33,174 nt of DNA from UBA6165 sp044233745 (GCA_044233745.1 JBIIJN010000022.1:1-33174); one strand, 5' to 3'; numbered from the stretch's first letter, positions 15,047-24,862 are shown. The notes: a model not told the origin generated them from the letters alone. Translations and numbers: made by a program.

Positions 15047-16597
15047 ATGAACAAACTTGTTGTACTTATTGGAATTGTGGCATTTTCCTTACAGCTCAAT
15101 GCCCAAACATTTTCATCAGGAATCGCAGAAATTTTCTACAACCGCTGTACTTCCTGCCACAGAACAGGAGGCATTGGTCCGTTTAACATCATTAGCTATC
15201 AAGATGTGGTGAACAACACCGGCGGTATCTACGACGCCATTATCCAAGACCGCATGCCACCTTGGCCACCAGACAACACCTATTCTCAATTGTTGCATTC
15301 TCGCGCGCTTTCTCCCAATGAAAAATCAACATTGTTGGATTGGATGAACAATGGAATGCCTGAAGGAAATGCTGCTGAAACACCGCCACCACCTGTTTTC
15401 CCCGAGGGTTCAATTTTGGGCGACGGTGATTTGGAACTTCAAATACCCGCATATACCAGTCAGGCAACTGCGCAACAAGATGACTATGTGTGTATTTCCA
15501 TTCCAACGGGATTAACACAGAGCAAAAAAATTCGCGCCATCGAAATTATCCCCGGAAATGCAGGCATTGTGCACCACTGTTTGTTGTATATCGATGAAAC
15601 CGGAAATTACCAAACCAACCTGAATGGCACATGTACAGGACCTGTTGGTAATCAGTATAAATTGGCGAGTGGCTATGTGCCGGGATCAATGCCTATGGTT
15701 TTTCCCAACAATGCTGCCCTGCGCATGGGACTCACCGTTCCAGCTGGGTCAAATCTTGTTTTTGCCATGCACTATCCTTCTGGTAGCGGTGGACAAGCAG
15801 ACAGCACCCGTGTCATTCTGCATTTCTATCCCGATGGCACACCTGGCGTTAGGGAAGTAATCGCTGACCCCGTTTTGCAAAATTGGAGCTTTTCTTTGCC
15901 TGCAAACCAAATTACAACGGTAAATGCTACCCAAAGCATTCCCCTGGACATTTCTGTATTTAGCATTTTCCCGCACATGCACCTCATCGGCAAATCCATC
16001 AAAGCGTATGGTTTGCACCAAGGCGACACCATCAAATTAATCAACATTCCAAAATGGGATTTCCATTGGCAAGGGTTCTATGTGTTCCAAAATTTGCAAA
16101 AACTCCCAAGCGGCACTTCGCTGCGAGGTCAAGGCATCTACGACAACACGAGTACCAATGTACACAACCCCAACAATCCACCGATAACGATTGGTCCGGG
16201 ACTAAACACCAGCGACGAAATGTTCATTTATTATGGTCATTACATGCCTTACCAAGCGGGAGATGAAAACCACGATTTGGGTGCCATGGTTGCGCTCAAT
16301 TTGGAAGCATTTGTGAGCGACGACAATCCGCAAATCAAAGTGTATCCGAATCCGTTTTCGCACAGTTTGACCCTGGACCTGAGCAGCATCAACATGAGCC
16401 AACAAGCCACAATTGCCATTTACGACACCCAAGGCAAACTCATCAAACGCTTACCAAATCTCACGCCCGGCGACAACTCCAACATTGTTTGGAATGGCAC
16501 GGATGCACAAAACCAAATGACACAAAATGGGGTTTATTATGTGTCTATTTTGGTGGATGGGAAAGTGTGGTTAACTAAGGCTGTGGTGAAGGTGTAG
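15047..16597 (+). CDS. Secreted cytochrome c / PHM-like copper monooxygenase-type protein with type IX sorting domain
   Basis: A 516-residue exported protein. A signal peptide (1-20, ending LNAQ) precedes a small cytochrome c-like domain with the heme motif Cys34-Thr-Ser-Cys37-His38 and Met70 (RMPPWPPD) as candidate axial ligand. The middle resembles the two copper domains of peptidylglycine alpha-hydroxylating monooxygenase: His176-His177 (VHHCLLYID) and His242 (FAMHYPSG) for one copper, His310-Met-His312 (FPHMHLIG) and Met392 (TSDEMFIYYGHYM) for the other. Residues from about 430 (VYPNPFSHSLTLDLS) to the end form a type A T9SS sorting domain. The ATG at 15047 follows a good promoter; the upstream open frame is antisense to the Crp/Fnr gene. 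The domain calls rest on motifs; the substrate is unknown. Confidence 0.82.
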   Translation: MNKLVVLIGIVAFSLQLNAQTFSSGIAEIFYNRCTSCHRTGGIGPFNIISYQDVVNNTGGIYDAIIQDRMPPWPPDNTYSQLLHSRALSPNEKSTLLDWMNNGMPEGNAAETPPPPVFPEGSILGDGDLELQIPAYTSQATAQQDDYVCISIPTGLTQSKKIRAIEIIPGNAGIVHHCLLYIDETGNYQTNLNGTCTGPVGNQYKLASGYVPGSMPMVFPNNAALRMGLTVPAGSNLVFAMHYPSGSGGQADSTRVILHFYPDGTPGVREVIADPVLQNWSFSLPANQITTVNATQSIPLDISVFSIFPHMHLIGKSIKAYGLHQGDTIKLINIPKWDFHWQGFYVFQNLQKLPSGTSLRGQGIYDNTSTNVHNPNNPPITIGPGLNTSDEMFIYYGHYMPYQAGDENHDLGAMVALNLEAFVSDDNPQIKVYPNPFSHSLTLDLSSINMSQQATIAIYDTQGKLIKRLPNLTPGDNSNIVWNGTDAQNQMTQNGVYYVSILVDGKVWLTKAVVKV

Positions 16598-16607
16598 GGG
16601 ATTTCAG

Positions 16608-16633
16608 TTGCCAAGGGATTAATCCCTTGGCAA
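16608..16633. terminator. Perfect 26-bp palindrome at convergent gene ends
   Basis: The arm TTGCCAAGGGATT (16608-16620) is followed by its exact reverse complement (16621-16633), again centred on TTAA. It overlaps the stop codon of the tricorn-like gene and lies ten bases after the stop of the cytochrome/copper gene. It has the same architecture as the palindrome at 14316-14347. Confidence 0.7.
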
Positions 16634-19600
16634 GCTCATCATCTCCTCCACCGCTCTCTCCAACTGCTTATCCCTTCCATTCACAAAATCATTGTAATCC
16701 AAATTGACTTTGATGTCTGGTTCAAGGGTTTGATTTTCAACCAAGTGGTCGTATTTTACGGAGCGCATACCGACTTGCGGGATACCGAATGTGGTTTCAC
16801 CATCGATCATCGTTTCCCACCAAACCGCTGTGCCTGTTCCGGGTACGGGCATGCCAATGAGTTTGCCGATGCCCAAAGATTGATATGCCGCAGGGAACAA
16901 ATGCGCATCCGAATAGTTGCCCTCACTCATCAAAACAACGCTTGGCTTTTGCCATTTCCAAATCGGTTCGCCGCCCATGTTGCGCTGTCCGCGAGGCTCA
17001 AACGTCATGTAAGTTTTGCCGCTGAGGAAAGTAGCCAAATCGTCGTGGAGCCAACCGCCGCCGTTGAAACGCGTGTCAACAATCAAGGCTTCTTTGAGGT
17101 GCAATTTGCCCAAAGCGCGGTCGAAAACCTCACGGAAACTTTCCGAATCCATGCCGCGCACATGCACATAACCAATGCGTCCGCCAGAAAGTTTTTCAAC
17201 CATCACCTCGCAGCGCTTCACCCAACGGTTGTAGGCCAAATCCAATTCTTCGCCCCAATGTATCGGCTTCAGAATTTCTTCCCAGCGCTGACCTGTGGCA
17301 GGGTCATAAAAAGAAATTTGCGTGCGTTTATCCACCAAACGATTCAATAAAGGATAGTAGTTCTCCCCTGCTTTTATTGGTGTTCCATTGATTTTTTCAA
17401 TTATCACTCCCGCCTTCACTTTGCCATTGGCGAGTAGCGGACTGCCGAGCATAATCTCCACGATTTTTAAGCCTTCGCCCTGATGCGTTTCGTCAAAATA
17501 ACAGCCAAATGCAGCCGTTTGGTCATCTCCTGCTTGACCTTTAGGACGGTAGCGCGCGCCTGTGTGAGAAGCATTCAGTTCGCCCAAAAGCTCAGACAAC
17601 ATCTCGGCAAAATCAAATCCATTGTTGATGTCGGATAAAAATGGTTCGTATTCTTTTTTGTAAAAAGCCCAATCCACACCATGTAAATCTTCTAAATAGA
17701 ACTTTTCGCGCACCTGACGCCATGCGTGTTCGAACATGTAAGCACGCACAGCCGCAGCATCCCAATACATTTCTGCATCGATTTCAATGCCCGTTGATTT
17801 GGAAGTGGCAGGATCAAATTTCTCCAACTTTCCACCTGATGCAAAGAACAAATTTTTCTCTTCCTTATCCCAAAACAATTGAGAACCTCCAGAAGATTTC
17901 TTGATAATCTTGGTGTCGCGGTCTTTTTTTAATTCTGATTTCCAGAGGTCGTAGCCTTTTTCAAAACGCGCTTGATAATACAGCTCAGTGGCTTCATTGT
18001 TCAAGAGGAAATCACCCAAAAAAGAAGAATGCACGGTGAGGCGCACCCTTCTATCCATCAATCCAAACGCATCAATTTTAATGGGTTTTACGGCCTCCTC
18101 TTTCGGTTTTTCGTCGTCATTTTTCGATTTGCCTTTTCCTTTTGGCTCAGATTCTTTGTCTTTTTCCGACGCCTTCTTTTTTGCTTTTTCTTCTTCTTTC
18201 CACTCGGCATATTCCTCCTCTGTCATGGTGAATTTGTTGTATGCATCAACAGTCAAGAAAATCGCTTCCACATCATTCATGCTGCCCCAAGAACCATGCG
18301 AACGGTAGCCGTATTTATCTGTTGAATAGTAAATCATTTCGCCGTTCATGGCAAATTTGGCGTTCCCATTTCCGTAGCCACTTTGTGTTAAATTGATGTA
18401 TTTTGATGTGGCGGAAACGTCGAACAAACCAATATCAGAACTCCATCTGCCAAATTCAAAAAACTCAGCCAAAATATGCTTCGAATCGGGCGACCAAGTA
18501 TAATATTGATCTCCATCGGAATAGGAATAGCTGAATGTGCCCGGCATTACAGTACGAACAGCTTTTGTTGCCAAGTTGATGACCTGAATCGTTGTTCGAT
18601 TGCTCAAAAACGCAAGTTCTTTGCCATCTGGGGAATATTTTGGGTCAAAGGTTTCATCGGCGTTTTCAACCAAGGCATTTTCCTCAAAACCGAAAGAATT
18701 GAAGAACGTTTCCTGCTTTTCGCCAGTGAGTTTAGTTTCATAAATATTCCAAGACTTGTTGCGCTCGGATGCATAAACCAATTTCTTGCCATCTGGACTG
18801 AACTGCACATTGCGTTCTTGCTCAGCCGTTTTGGTGATTTGTTTCGTTGTAGCATAATCCACACTCGTCACAAAAACATCACCTTTGTAAATAAATGCAA
18901 TTTCTTTTCCATTGGGCGAAAGCGAAAAATCTCCACTGGCAGAAGTCACTTTTTGGAAATCCAAATCATTGCGCACTTGGTCTTTTTTGATGTTGATGTT
19001 TACTTCTTTAGGCTCACCATTATTAGCCATCGTGAAAATCTTGCCGTGGTAGCCAAAGCACAGCGTACCATTTTTCGAAGCACTTAAAAATCGAACAGGA
19101 TGATGTTTGAAAGAAGTCAATTGTTTGCCATGCAATTCGCCATCCACACTGCCCTGCCAAATATTGAACGAGCCGGATTTTTCACTCAAAAAAACGATGT
19201 TGTTGCCACCCACAAAAATTGGATTTCTGTGCTCAAGCGAAAGATTTGAAATCGTCTTAAAAGATTTTTTAGCCACATCATACAGCACCAAATCGCGGGC
19301 AATGGAAGATGTTTGATGTTTACGCCACGGGTCTTCATAACCTTTTCTGTTGTGGAAGACCATCATACTGCCATCCGCATTGAAATTGACATCTTCGGCA
19401 CACACTGTAAAATATTGTTTTTCGCGACCGCCTTCCACGGGCACTTGATACAATTCGCCCAAGCCACCGTAAGGAAATTGAACTGAATTCACATGATCCA
19501 GACGCGTGGATAAAAACAAAACGTGTTTGCCGTCAGGCGAGAAAGTATAAGGCACATCGCCCGAAGAATGGTAGGTCAAACGTTTGGGTACGCCGCCATC

Positions 19601-19879
19601 TTTGCTCACCAAAAACACATCAAAATTGCCGTGACGGTTGCTCGCAAAAGCGATTTGTTTAGAATCTAGACTCCAAACCGGTTTATAATCATGCGCTGGA
19701 TGTTGCGTAATTTGTTTGGCCTCTCCCCCAGCCGAGGAGACAACGAAAACATCACCTTGATGGGCAAAAGCAATCCAAGCGCCATCAGGAGAAATGACGG
19801 AATAACGCATCCACGGGGATTGAGCAACAACACTTTGCGTACAAATCAAAACCGCGAATAAAAAGGAAAAACGTAGCAT
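16619..19879 (-). CDS. Secreted tricorn-like protease (S41 family)
   Basis: A 1086-residue exported peptidase. After a signal peptide (1-19) come two beta-propeller regions with TolB/WD-like repeats (SPDGAWIAFA, SPDGKHVLFL, SPDGKKLVYA, SPDGKELAFL and others), then a Lys/Glu-rich low-complexity insert near 560-620. A PDZ domain and an S41 catalytic core follow. The tricorn tetrad is visible as Ser771-His772 (NASHTG), nucleophile Ser990 with Asp991 (EGNYSDAH), and Glu1053 (LEPD). The Ser-Ser spacing (219) is nearly that of Thermoplasma tricorn (220). It should cut oligopeptides in the periplasm into shorter pieces. It is divergent from the surface-protein gene at 20079. Confidence 0.92.
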   Translation of the reverse strand: MLRFSFLFAVLICTQSVVAQSPWMRYSVISPDGAWIAFAHQGDVFVVSSAGGEAKQITQHPAHDYKPVWSLDSKQIAFASNRHGNFDVFLVSKDGGVPKRLTYHSSGDVPYTFSPDGKHVLFLSTRLDHVNSVQFPYGGLGELYQVPVEGGREKQYFTVCAEDVNFNADGSMMVFHNRKGYEDPWRKHQTSSIARDLVLYDVAKKSFKTISNLSLEHRNPIFVGGNNIVFLSEKSGSFNIWQGSVDGELHGKQLTSFKHHPVRFLSASKNGTLCFGYHGKIFTMANNGEPKEVNINIKKDQVRNDLDFQKVTSASGDFSLSPNGKEIAFIYKGDVFVTSVDYATTKQITKTAEQERNVQFSPDGKKLVYASERNKSWNIYETKLTGEKQETFFNSFGFEENALVENADETFDPKYSPDGKELAFLSNRTTIQVINLATKAVRTVMPGTFSYSYSDGDQYYTWSPDSKHILAEFFEFGRWSSDIGLFDVSATSKYINLTQSGYGNGNAKFAMNGEMIYYSTDKYGYRSHGSWGSMNDVEAIFLTVDAYNKFTMTEEEYAEWKEEEKAKKKASEKDKESEPKGKGKSKNDDEKPKEEAVKPIKIDAFGLMDRRVRLTVHSSFLGDFLLNNEATELYYQARFEKGYDLWKSELKKDRDTKIIKKSSGGSQLFWDKEEKNLFFASGGKLEKFDPATSKSTGIEIDAEMYWDAAAVRAYMFEHAWRQVREKFYLEDLHGVDWAFYKKEYEPFLSDINNGFDFAEMLSELLGELNASHTGARYRPKGQAGDDQTAAFGCYFDETHQGEGLKIVEIMLGSPLLANGKVKAGVIIEKINGTPIKAGENYYPLLNRLVDKRTQISFYDPATGQRWEEILKPIHWGEELDLAYNRWVKRCEVMVEKLSGGRIGYVHVRGMDSESFREVFDRALGKLHLKEALIVDTRFNGGGWLHDDLATFLSGKTYMTFEPRGQRNMGGEPIWKWQKPSVVLMSEGNYSDAHLFPAAYQSLGIGKLIGMPVPGTGTAVWWETMIDGETTFGIPQVGMRSVKYDHLVENQTLEPDIKVNLDYNDFVNGRDKQLERAVEEMMSLPRD

Positions 19880-20078
19880 AATATAGAATTTTAGATGCCG
19901 AAAGTAGGGAAAATCAAATTAAAATAATCATCAATGTGATAAATGGCAAATCCTCTGACCTGCTATTTATTAACAAAAATTGGCTGTCTTGAAACCTCTG
20001 TGCCCCAGATGAAACATATATCTTTGATTTTGGGCAACTTTTACCCCAATTTGAACGTTTTAGAGTCAACACAACAAC

Positions 20079-23000
20079 ATGGTTCGAGCACATCATTGGA
20101 GATTTATATTGGCATTGCTTTGGGTGGGGTTCATTTCCTTGGCCCATACGCAAATTATGCTGCATCCCAATCGTGGTCAATGGGAAGAGCCAATTGCTTG
20201 CAAAGTGGACTTAGACATGGGCGAGATGCTCATTGAAAATCAGGGGATTACCTACCATTTTTACCATTGGCATCATCCACATCATTGTGACAATCACCAA
20301 CATTGCGACAGCGACCCCAACATCATCAAAACCCATGTGGTTAAAACGCATTTCCTCAATTCACAAGCACCCAGTGAAGTTGTGGAAGAAAATAAACTTC
20401 AATTCTACCGCAATTATTTTTTGGGCAACGACGAAAGCAAATGGAAATCTGGGGTTCATGCGATTCAAAAACTCACACAGAAAAATATTTATCCCAACAT
20501 CGATTTGGTGTATGAAGGCAAAGAAGCCAATTTGAAATACAGTTTTATTGTTCAAGCCAACGGTGACCCGAATCTCATTCAAATCCAGCATGTGGGTGCA
20601 GATAAAATCGCAATCGACAAGCAAGGTCGTTTGATCATCACCACAAGTTTGGGCGAAATTATCGAATCGAAACCAATCGCTTGGACAGAAAACGCAGACG
20701 GCAATAGAACCACGGTGAAATGTAAATTCAAATTGGACGGTAATGTTGTTACGTTTGAATTGGGTTCATACAATGCCTCAGAAAAGCTCATCATCGACCC
20801 AGAACTGGCATTTTCCACATTTACAGGTGCCACATCAGACAATTGGGGCTTTACGGCTTGTCCAGACAACAATGGAAATTTGTACGGTGGCGGAATTATT
20901 TTTGGAACTGGCTACCCTGTTACGCCCGGCGCCTATGACATGTCGTTCAACGGTGGAAATCCAACGGGCTCCATCCCTGGATTTGATATTGCAATCACCA
21001 AGTTTAATGCCACAGGAACAACCAATTTATTCAGCACATTTTTAGGTGGTACTGCCAATGAGGTGCCTACATCTATTGTAACCAATAACACAGGAGAACT
21101 TTTTGTGCTTTCGATTACTTCGTCAGGAAATTTCCCCGTTACAGGTGGGGCCTTTCAAACCACATTCGGTGGTGGAACACCAGTTGGTCCGGCAGAAAAC
21201 GTGATTCTTCAGTTCAATGCTTCTGATTTAGCCATTTCAAAATTCAACCCAACAGGAACAGCGCTTTTAGCAAGTACCTTTGTCGGTGGTTCAAACAACG
21301 AGGGATTGCACTATGGCAGTAATTTGAATCACAATTACGGCGATTCTTTTAGAGGTGAAATCATCGTGGATATCAATGACAATGTTTATTTCTCTTCAAC
21401 CACAAGATCCAACAATTTCCCGGTTGCTTCAACTTTTGGCGCATTGGCAGGAGTGCAAGATGCCGTTTATGGCAGATTGAATCCCACCTTGAGTACTTTG
21501 GTTTTTTGCAGATTCTTTGGAGGAAATGGTTTAGAATCAGGCAATTCCATTCAGATGTCTCCAGCTGGAGATTTGTATGTTTCTGGAGGAACGACCAGCA
21601 ACGGCATCAACTTTGGTCAAGGCGGACTTTTCACGAACTACATCGGTGGAACAGATGCCTATGTGATTCGGGTGAACAGCACAACAGGGCAATTGATCAA
21701 TGGAACTTATCTCGGCACACCCGCATACGACCAAGGCTATTTTGTGCAAACTGATTTAGAAAACAATGTGTATGTTTATGGTCAAACCAGAGGAAACTAC
21801 CCCAACACACCGGGTGTTTATGGCAACCTCAATGCAGGACAGTTTATCCACAAACTGAATCAAAACCTGAGCGTTTCGCTTTGGTCCACCACGATTGGAA
21901 ATGGTTCAGTCAGTGGCAATATTCAAATTTCGCCAACAGCATTCTTGGTATCTGATTGTTATGATATTTACATAGCAGGTTGGGGTGGCGCTGTGAACAG
22001 TGGTAATTCTCCCTACATCAATCCTGGTGAAAATTCAATCGGCATGCCCATCACTGCCGACGCACACCAAAGTAACACCAATGGGAATAACTTCTACATT
22101 GCGGTGCTCAATCAAGATGCTACATTTTTGAAATATGGCACTTACATGGGCGGCATTGCATCGAGCTCCAACCACGTAGATGGCGGCACATCGCGTTTCT
22201 CTAAAGAAGGCACAATTTATCACGCCGTTTGCGGTTCTTGTGGTTCAAACACGAATGGATTCACCACTACACCAGGCGTTTATGCTCCAAGTGCAGCAGG
22301 ACCGAATTGTAATTTGGCGGCGTTTAAATTCAACTTGTCGAGCATGGAGGCCGCTATTGGAAACACTGACCCCATTATTTGCTTGCCTAATCCTGTCGTG
22401 TTTGTGAATAATTCTGCCAATGGAAACTATTTTATTTGGGATTTTGGTGATGGCAACACGTCAAACGCAGAAAATCCTTCTCACCTCTATGGTCAGCCTG
22501 GAAATTACACGGTGAGCTTGACCGTTATTGACACCAACAATTGTTACTACAGCGACACAGTATATTTCGACGTGTTCATTGGTTCTTTTGAGGGTTCTGT
22601 AACACCTATTATGCAACCTACTTGTCCCGGAGCACCAGTGCAACTCAATGCCATGGGCGGTTTATTTTACACATGGAGCCCAGCTGCGGTTTTGAACGAT
22701 CCAAATATTTCAAATCCCATTGCCACCATAACAGAACCAACCACATTCACTGTAATCGTTGCTGACACTTGTGGTTCTGACACACTTACCGTTTTTGTTG
22801 ATGTTTTTGAAGCCGAATTGGAAATAATTGGACCAGATGTGATATGTATTGGTCAAGACGCCACATTCAATGCGAATATTGCAGGATTACAGAATATTGA
22901 ATGGTCGCCAGCCAACATTTTTGGAAATCCGAATACTGTGCCCGTTACCATTTCTCCTGATGTTTCAGTAACGCTAACCTTAAATGCGCTCACTTCTAAC

Positions 23001-23999
23001 GGCTGTCCGGTGAGTGACGAACATTTCCTGCAAGTGGATACAGAATTACCCGTAGTCAACTTAAGTGATTTGGTGGTGATTTGTCAAGGAGCAAGTGCGA
23101 GCATCACGGTGAGTGGTGGCACGAGCTATGAATGGACTGATATTCCTGGCATTTCTCCTCTGAACGCGGCTACTGTGACAGTAAATCCAAGCGTGCCTAC
23201 TTGGTATTTTGTGGAAGCCTTTAATGCTTGTGGTTCAACGCCCGACAGCGTTTTCGTAGATGTGATAATTCCAGTAATCACCGCGGGCAATGATACCATC
23301 ATTTGTCCAGGACAACTGGCTGTGGCTTGGGCCAACGGAGGCGTAAGTTACACTTGGGAGCCTCAGCAATTTGTAGCTGAAGCATCGGGCAATACCGCAG
23401 TTTTGAGACCACAAACCAATACCGTGTACACTGTTTATGGTACGGACCAATATGGTTGTATAGGAACGGCCACTGTGTTTGTAGAGCTTTTCCCGCTGCC
23501 ATTTGTGGTTGCTTCACCAGACATTTATGCCTTTGTTGGTGACCCCATTACCATAAGCGCTCAATCCACTTTACCGGGGACATATTATTGGTTGCCGACA
23601 GAGTTTTTGAGTTGCCCCAATTGTCAAACAACTGGCGTAAGTACTTCACAAAACATGACCTACACGGTTTATTTTACAGACCAAAATGGCTGTACAGACC
23701 AAGACCAAGTGCATATCTCCTTTGATGCCATTATTTATGTGCCGAATACATTTACGCCAGACCTCGATAATTTCAATCCGATATTTGCACCCAAAGGAGG
23801 CAACATCAAAGAATACCACCTCTTGATTTTCAACAGATGGGGAGAATTGCTTTTTGAATCATTCAACTTTAATGTTGGCTGGGATGGCACCTATGGAGGA
23901 GAAGTTTGCCAAGATGGCACATATGTCTGGGTTATTGAATACACCGATGGAAACAACAACAAAGACCGTTTATATGGTCATGTGAATTTGTTGAGATAA
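20079..23999 (+). CDS. Large surface protein with SBBP/propeller repeats, PKD domain and gliding-type (T9SS type B) C-terminal domain
   Basis: A 1306-residue secreted protein. The signal peptide spans about 1-24 (ends LAHTQ), and the adjoining QIMLHPNRGQWEEP with the following 200 residues matches the N-terminal domain often found before SBBP repeats. Repeats of the form STFxGGxxxE...D..GNLYV run from about 240 to 700. A PKD domain (about 770-830) contains YFIWDFGDGNTSNAENPSH. Several Ig-like repeats with paired Cys (GSDTLTV, GATV-like segments) follow. The last 86 residues (VPNTFTPDLDN to LYGHVNLLR, with FNRWGELLFES and WDGTYGG) are the gliding motility-associated type B sorting domain. The role is probably adhesion or cell-surface structure. 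There is no evidence for an enzyme. Confidence 0.93.
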   Translation: MVRAHHWRFILALLWVGFISLAHTQIMLHPNRGQWEEPIACKVDLDMGEMLIENQGITYHFYHWHHPHHCDNHQHCDSDPNIIKTHVVKTHFLNSQAPSEVVEENKLQFYRNYFLGNDESKWKSGVHAIQKLTQKNIYPNIDLVYEGKEANLKYSFIVQANGDPNLIQIQHVGADKIAIDKQGRLIITTSLGEIIESKPIAWTENADGNRTTVKCKFKLDGNVVTFELGSYNASEKLIIDPELAFSTFTGATSDNWGFTACPDNNGNLYGGGIIFGTGYPVTPGAYDMSFNGGNPTGSIPGFDIAITKFNATGTTNLFSTFLGGTANEVPTSIVTNNTGELFVLSITSSGNFPVTGGAFQTTFGGGTPVGPAENVILQFNASDLAISKFNPTGTALLASTFVGGSNNEGLHYGSNLNHNYGDSFRGEIIVDINDNVYFSSTTRSNNFPVASTFGALAGVQDAVYGRLNPTLSTLVFCRFFGGNGLESGNSIQMSPAGDLYVSGGTTSNGINFGQGGLFTNYIGGTDAYVIRVNSTTGQLINGTYLGTPAYDQGYFVQTDLENNVYVYGQTRGNYPNTPGVYGNLNAGQFIHKLNQNLSVSLWSTTIGNGSVSGNIQISPTAFLVSDCYDIYIAGWGGAVNSGNSPYINPGENSIGMPITADAHQSNTNGNNFYIAVLNQDATFLKYGTYMGGIASSSNHVDGGTSRFSKEGTIYHAVCGSCGSNTNGFTTTPGVYAPSAAGPNCNLAAFKFNLSSMEAAIGNTDPIICLPNPVVFVNNSANGNYFIWDFGDGNTSNAENPSHLYGQPGNYTVSLTVIDTNNCYYSDTVYFDVFIGSFEGSVTPIMQPTCPGAPVQLNAMGGLFYTWSPAAVLNDPNISNPIATITEPTTFTVIVADTCGSDTLTVFVDVFEAELEIIGPDVICIGQDATFNANIAGLQNIEWSPANIFGNPNTVPVTISPDVSVTLTLNALTSNGCPVSDEHFLQVDTELPVVNLSDLVVICQGASASITVSGGTSYEWTDIPGISPLNAATVTVNPSVPTWYFVEAFNACGSTPDSVFVDVIIPVITAGNDTIICPGQLAVAWANGGVSYTWEPQQFVAEASGNTAVLRPQTNTVYTVYGTDQYGCIGTATVFVELFPLPFVVASPDIYAFVGDPITISAQSTLPGTYYWLPTEFLSCPNCQTTGVSTSQNMTYTVYFTDQNGCTDQDQVHISFDAIIYVPNTFTPDLDNFNPIFAPKGGNIKEYHLLIFNRWGELLFESFNFNVGWDGTYGGEVCQDGTYVWVIEYTDGNNNKDRLYGHVNLLR

Positions 24000-24005
24000 A
24001 CAAGA

Positions 24006-24776
24006 TTAACGAAATTTCCCAGAGCGATAGTAAGAAAAAATCCAACCTTGCTCGTTAATCACCTGATAATCAACTTGAATTGGCTTTTTCTTGTAGAGCG
24101 TCTTACTGGAATACAAACTGGATAAAAAATCATCCATGCGTTCTATTTTCAAAGCGGCAATGTACGGCGTTTTACCAACCGTTTCAATCAAAAGATAAAC
24201 ATCAGCTTCGTTTTCTAGAAAATCGTTGAAAGTCACCTCGAAATCGCCTTGAAGCGAATACATATCTATGGTTTTTGAAAAGTCGGAATTTCGCAAAGCA
24301 GTATCCTTGTACTGTAAAGGATCAGCGAAACCGCCATACCATTCATTTACCCATGTTCGAACAGGCTTTTCTTTTTGATATACAGTTAGATATTCCGTGG
24401 TTTGCATTTCGCCATCTGCTGCTGGAACATCAATTAACTCCTGAACCAATACCAAACCTGTTTTATCCAGATAATAAGAAATCTCGGATTGTGTGTTGGT
24501 TTTCAAGTCGCGAATTTGATGTCTGATGATACGCAAAGTGTCTTCTTGGTACCAGAAAATAGCTTTTGTTTCTTCAAAATCACTCGTAAACACCAAAGAC
24601 TCGAAGCGCTCACCTGTTGCTTCGAGAGCAGCGTCAGTATCTTCAACAAAAGCCAACCAATCATGCACTTCATTTTCTGCATCCAACTGATTCACTGTGT
24701 CTTCACTGAAGCTTCTGTCGCCACATGAAAACAACAAAAAGGATAGACCTAATATGGTCAAAAATAACTTATTCAT
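24006..24776 (-). CDS. Putative lipoprotein of unknown function
   Basis: A 256-residue protein with a lipoprotein signal: a basic start, a hydrophobic core and LLFSC, with Cys18 as the likely lipidated residue, followed by GDRS. The mature part is acidic at first (DTVNQLDAENEVHDWLAF), then appears beta-rich with YYLDKTGLVLVQELIDV and WFSYYRSGKFR-like C-terminal strands. I do not recognise a catalytic motif or family. It is convergent with the surface-protein gene (six bases apart, no hairpin seen) and downstream of phoH by 86 bp with no strong promoter, so it may or may not be expressed with phoH. Cellular location is probably the periplasmic face of the inner or outer membrane. Confidence 0.75.
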   Translation of the reverse strand: MNKLFLTILGLSFLLFSCGDRSFSEDTVNQLDAENEVHDWLAFVEDTDAALEATGERFESLVFTSDFEETKAIFWYQEDTLRIIRHQIRDLKTNTQSEISYYLDKTGLVLVQELIDVPAADGEMQTTEYLTVYQKEKPVRTWVNEWYGGFADPLQYKDTALRNSDFSKTIDMYSLQGDFEVTFNDFLENEADVYLLIETVGKTPYIAALKIERMDDFLSSLYSSKTLYKKKPIQVDYQVINEQGWIFSYYRSGKFR

Positions 24777-24836
24777 AGATCATTATTTTAGAATTGGGCA
24801 AGAAACAAGACTTAAGCCCGTCGTGCTTTTTAAAAC

Positions 24837-24854
24837 CCAATTGATTCTAATTGG
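24837..24854 (-). terminator. Weak hairpin after phoH
   Basis: CCAATT (minus strand) pairs with AATTGG around a six-base loop, followed by GTTTT. It lies 8 bp after the phoH stop. The stem is only six pairs and AT-rich, so terminator activity is uncertain. Confidence 0.3.
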
Positions 24855-24862
24855 TTACAAAA

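Noticed and set aside
23997..24008. A terminator between the surface-protein gene and the lipoprotein gene
   Set aside because: The stops are six bases apart and I found no inverted repeat or T-run there.
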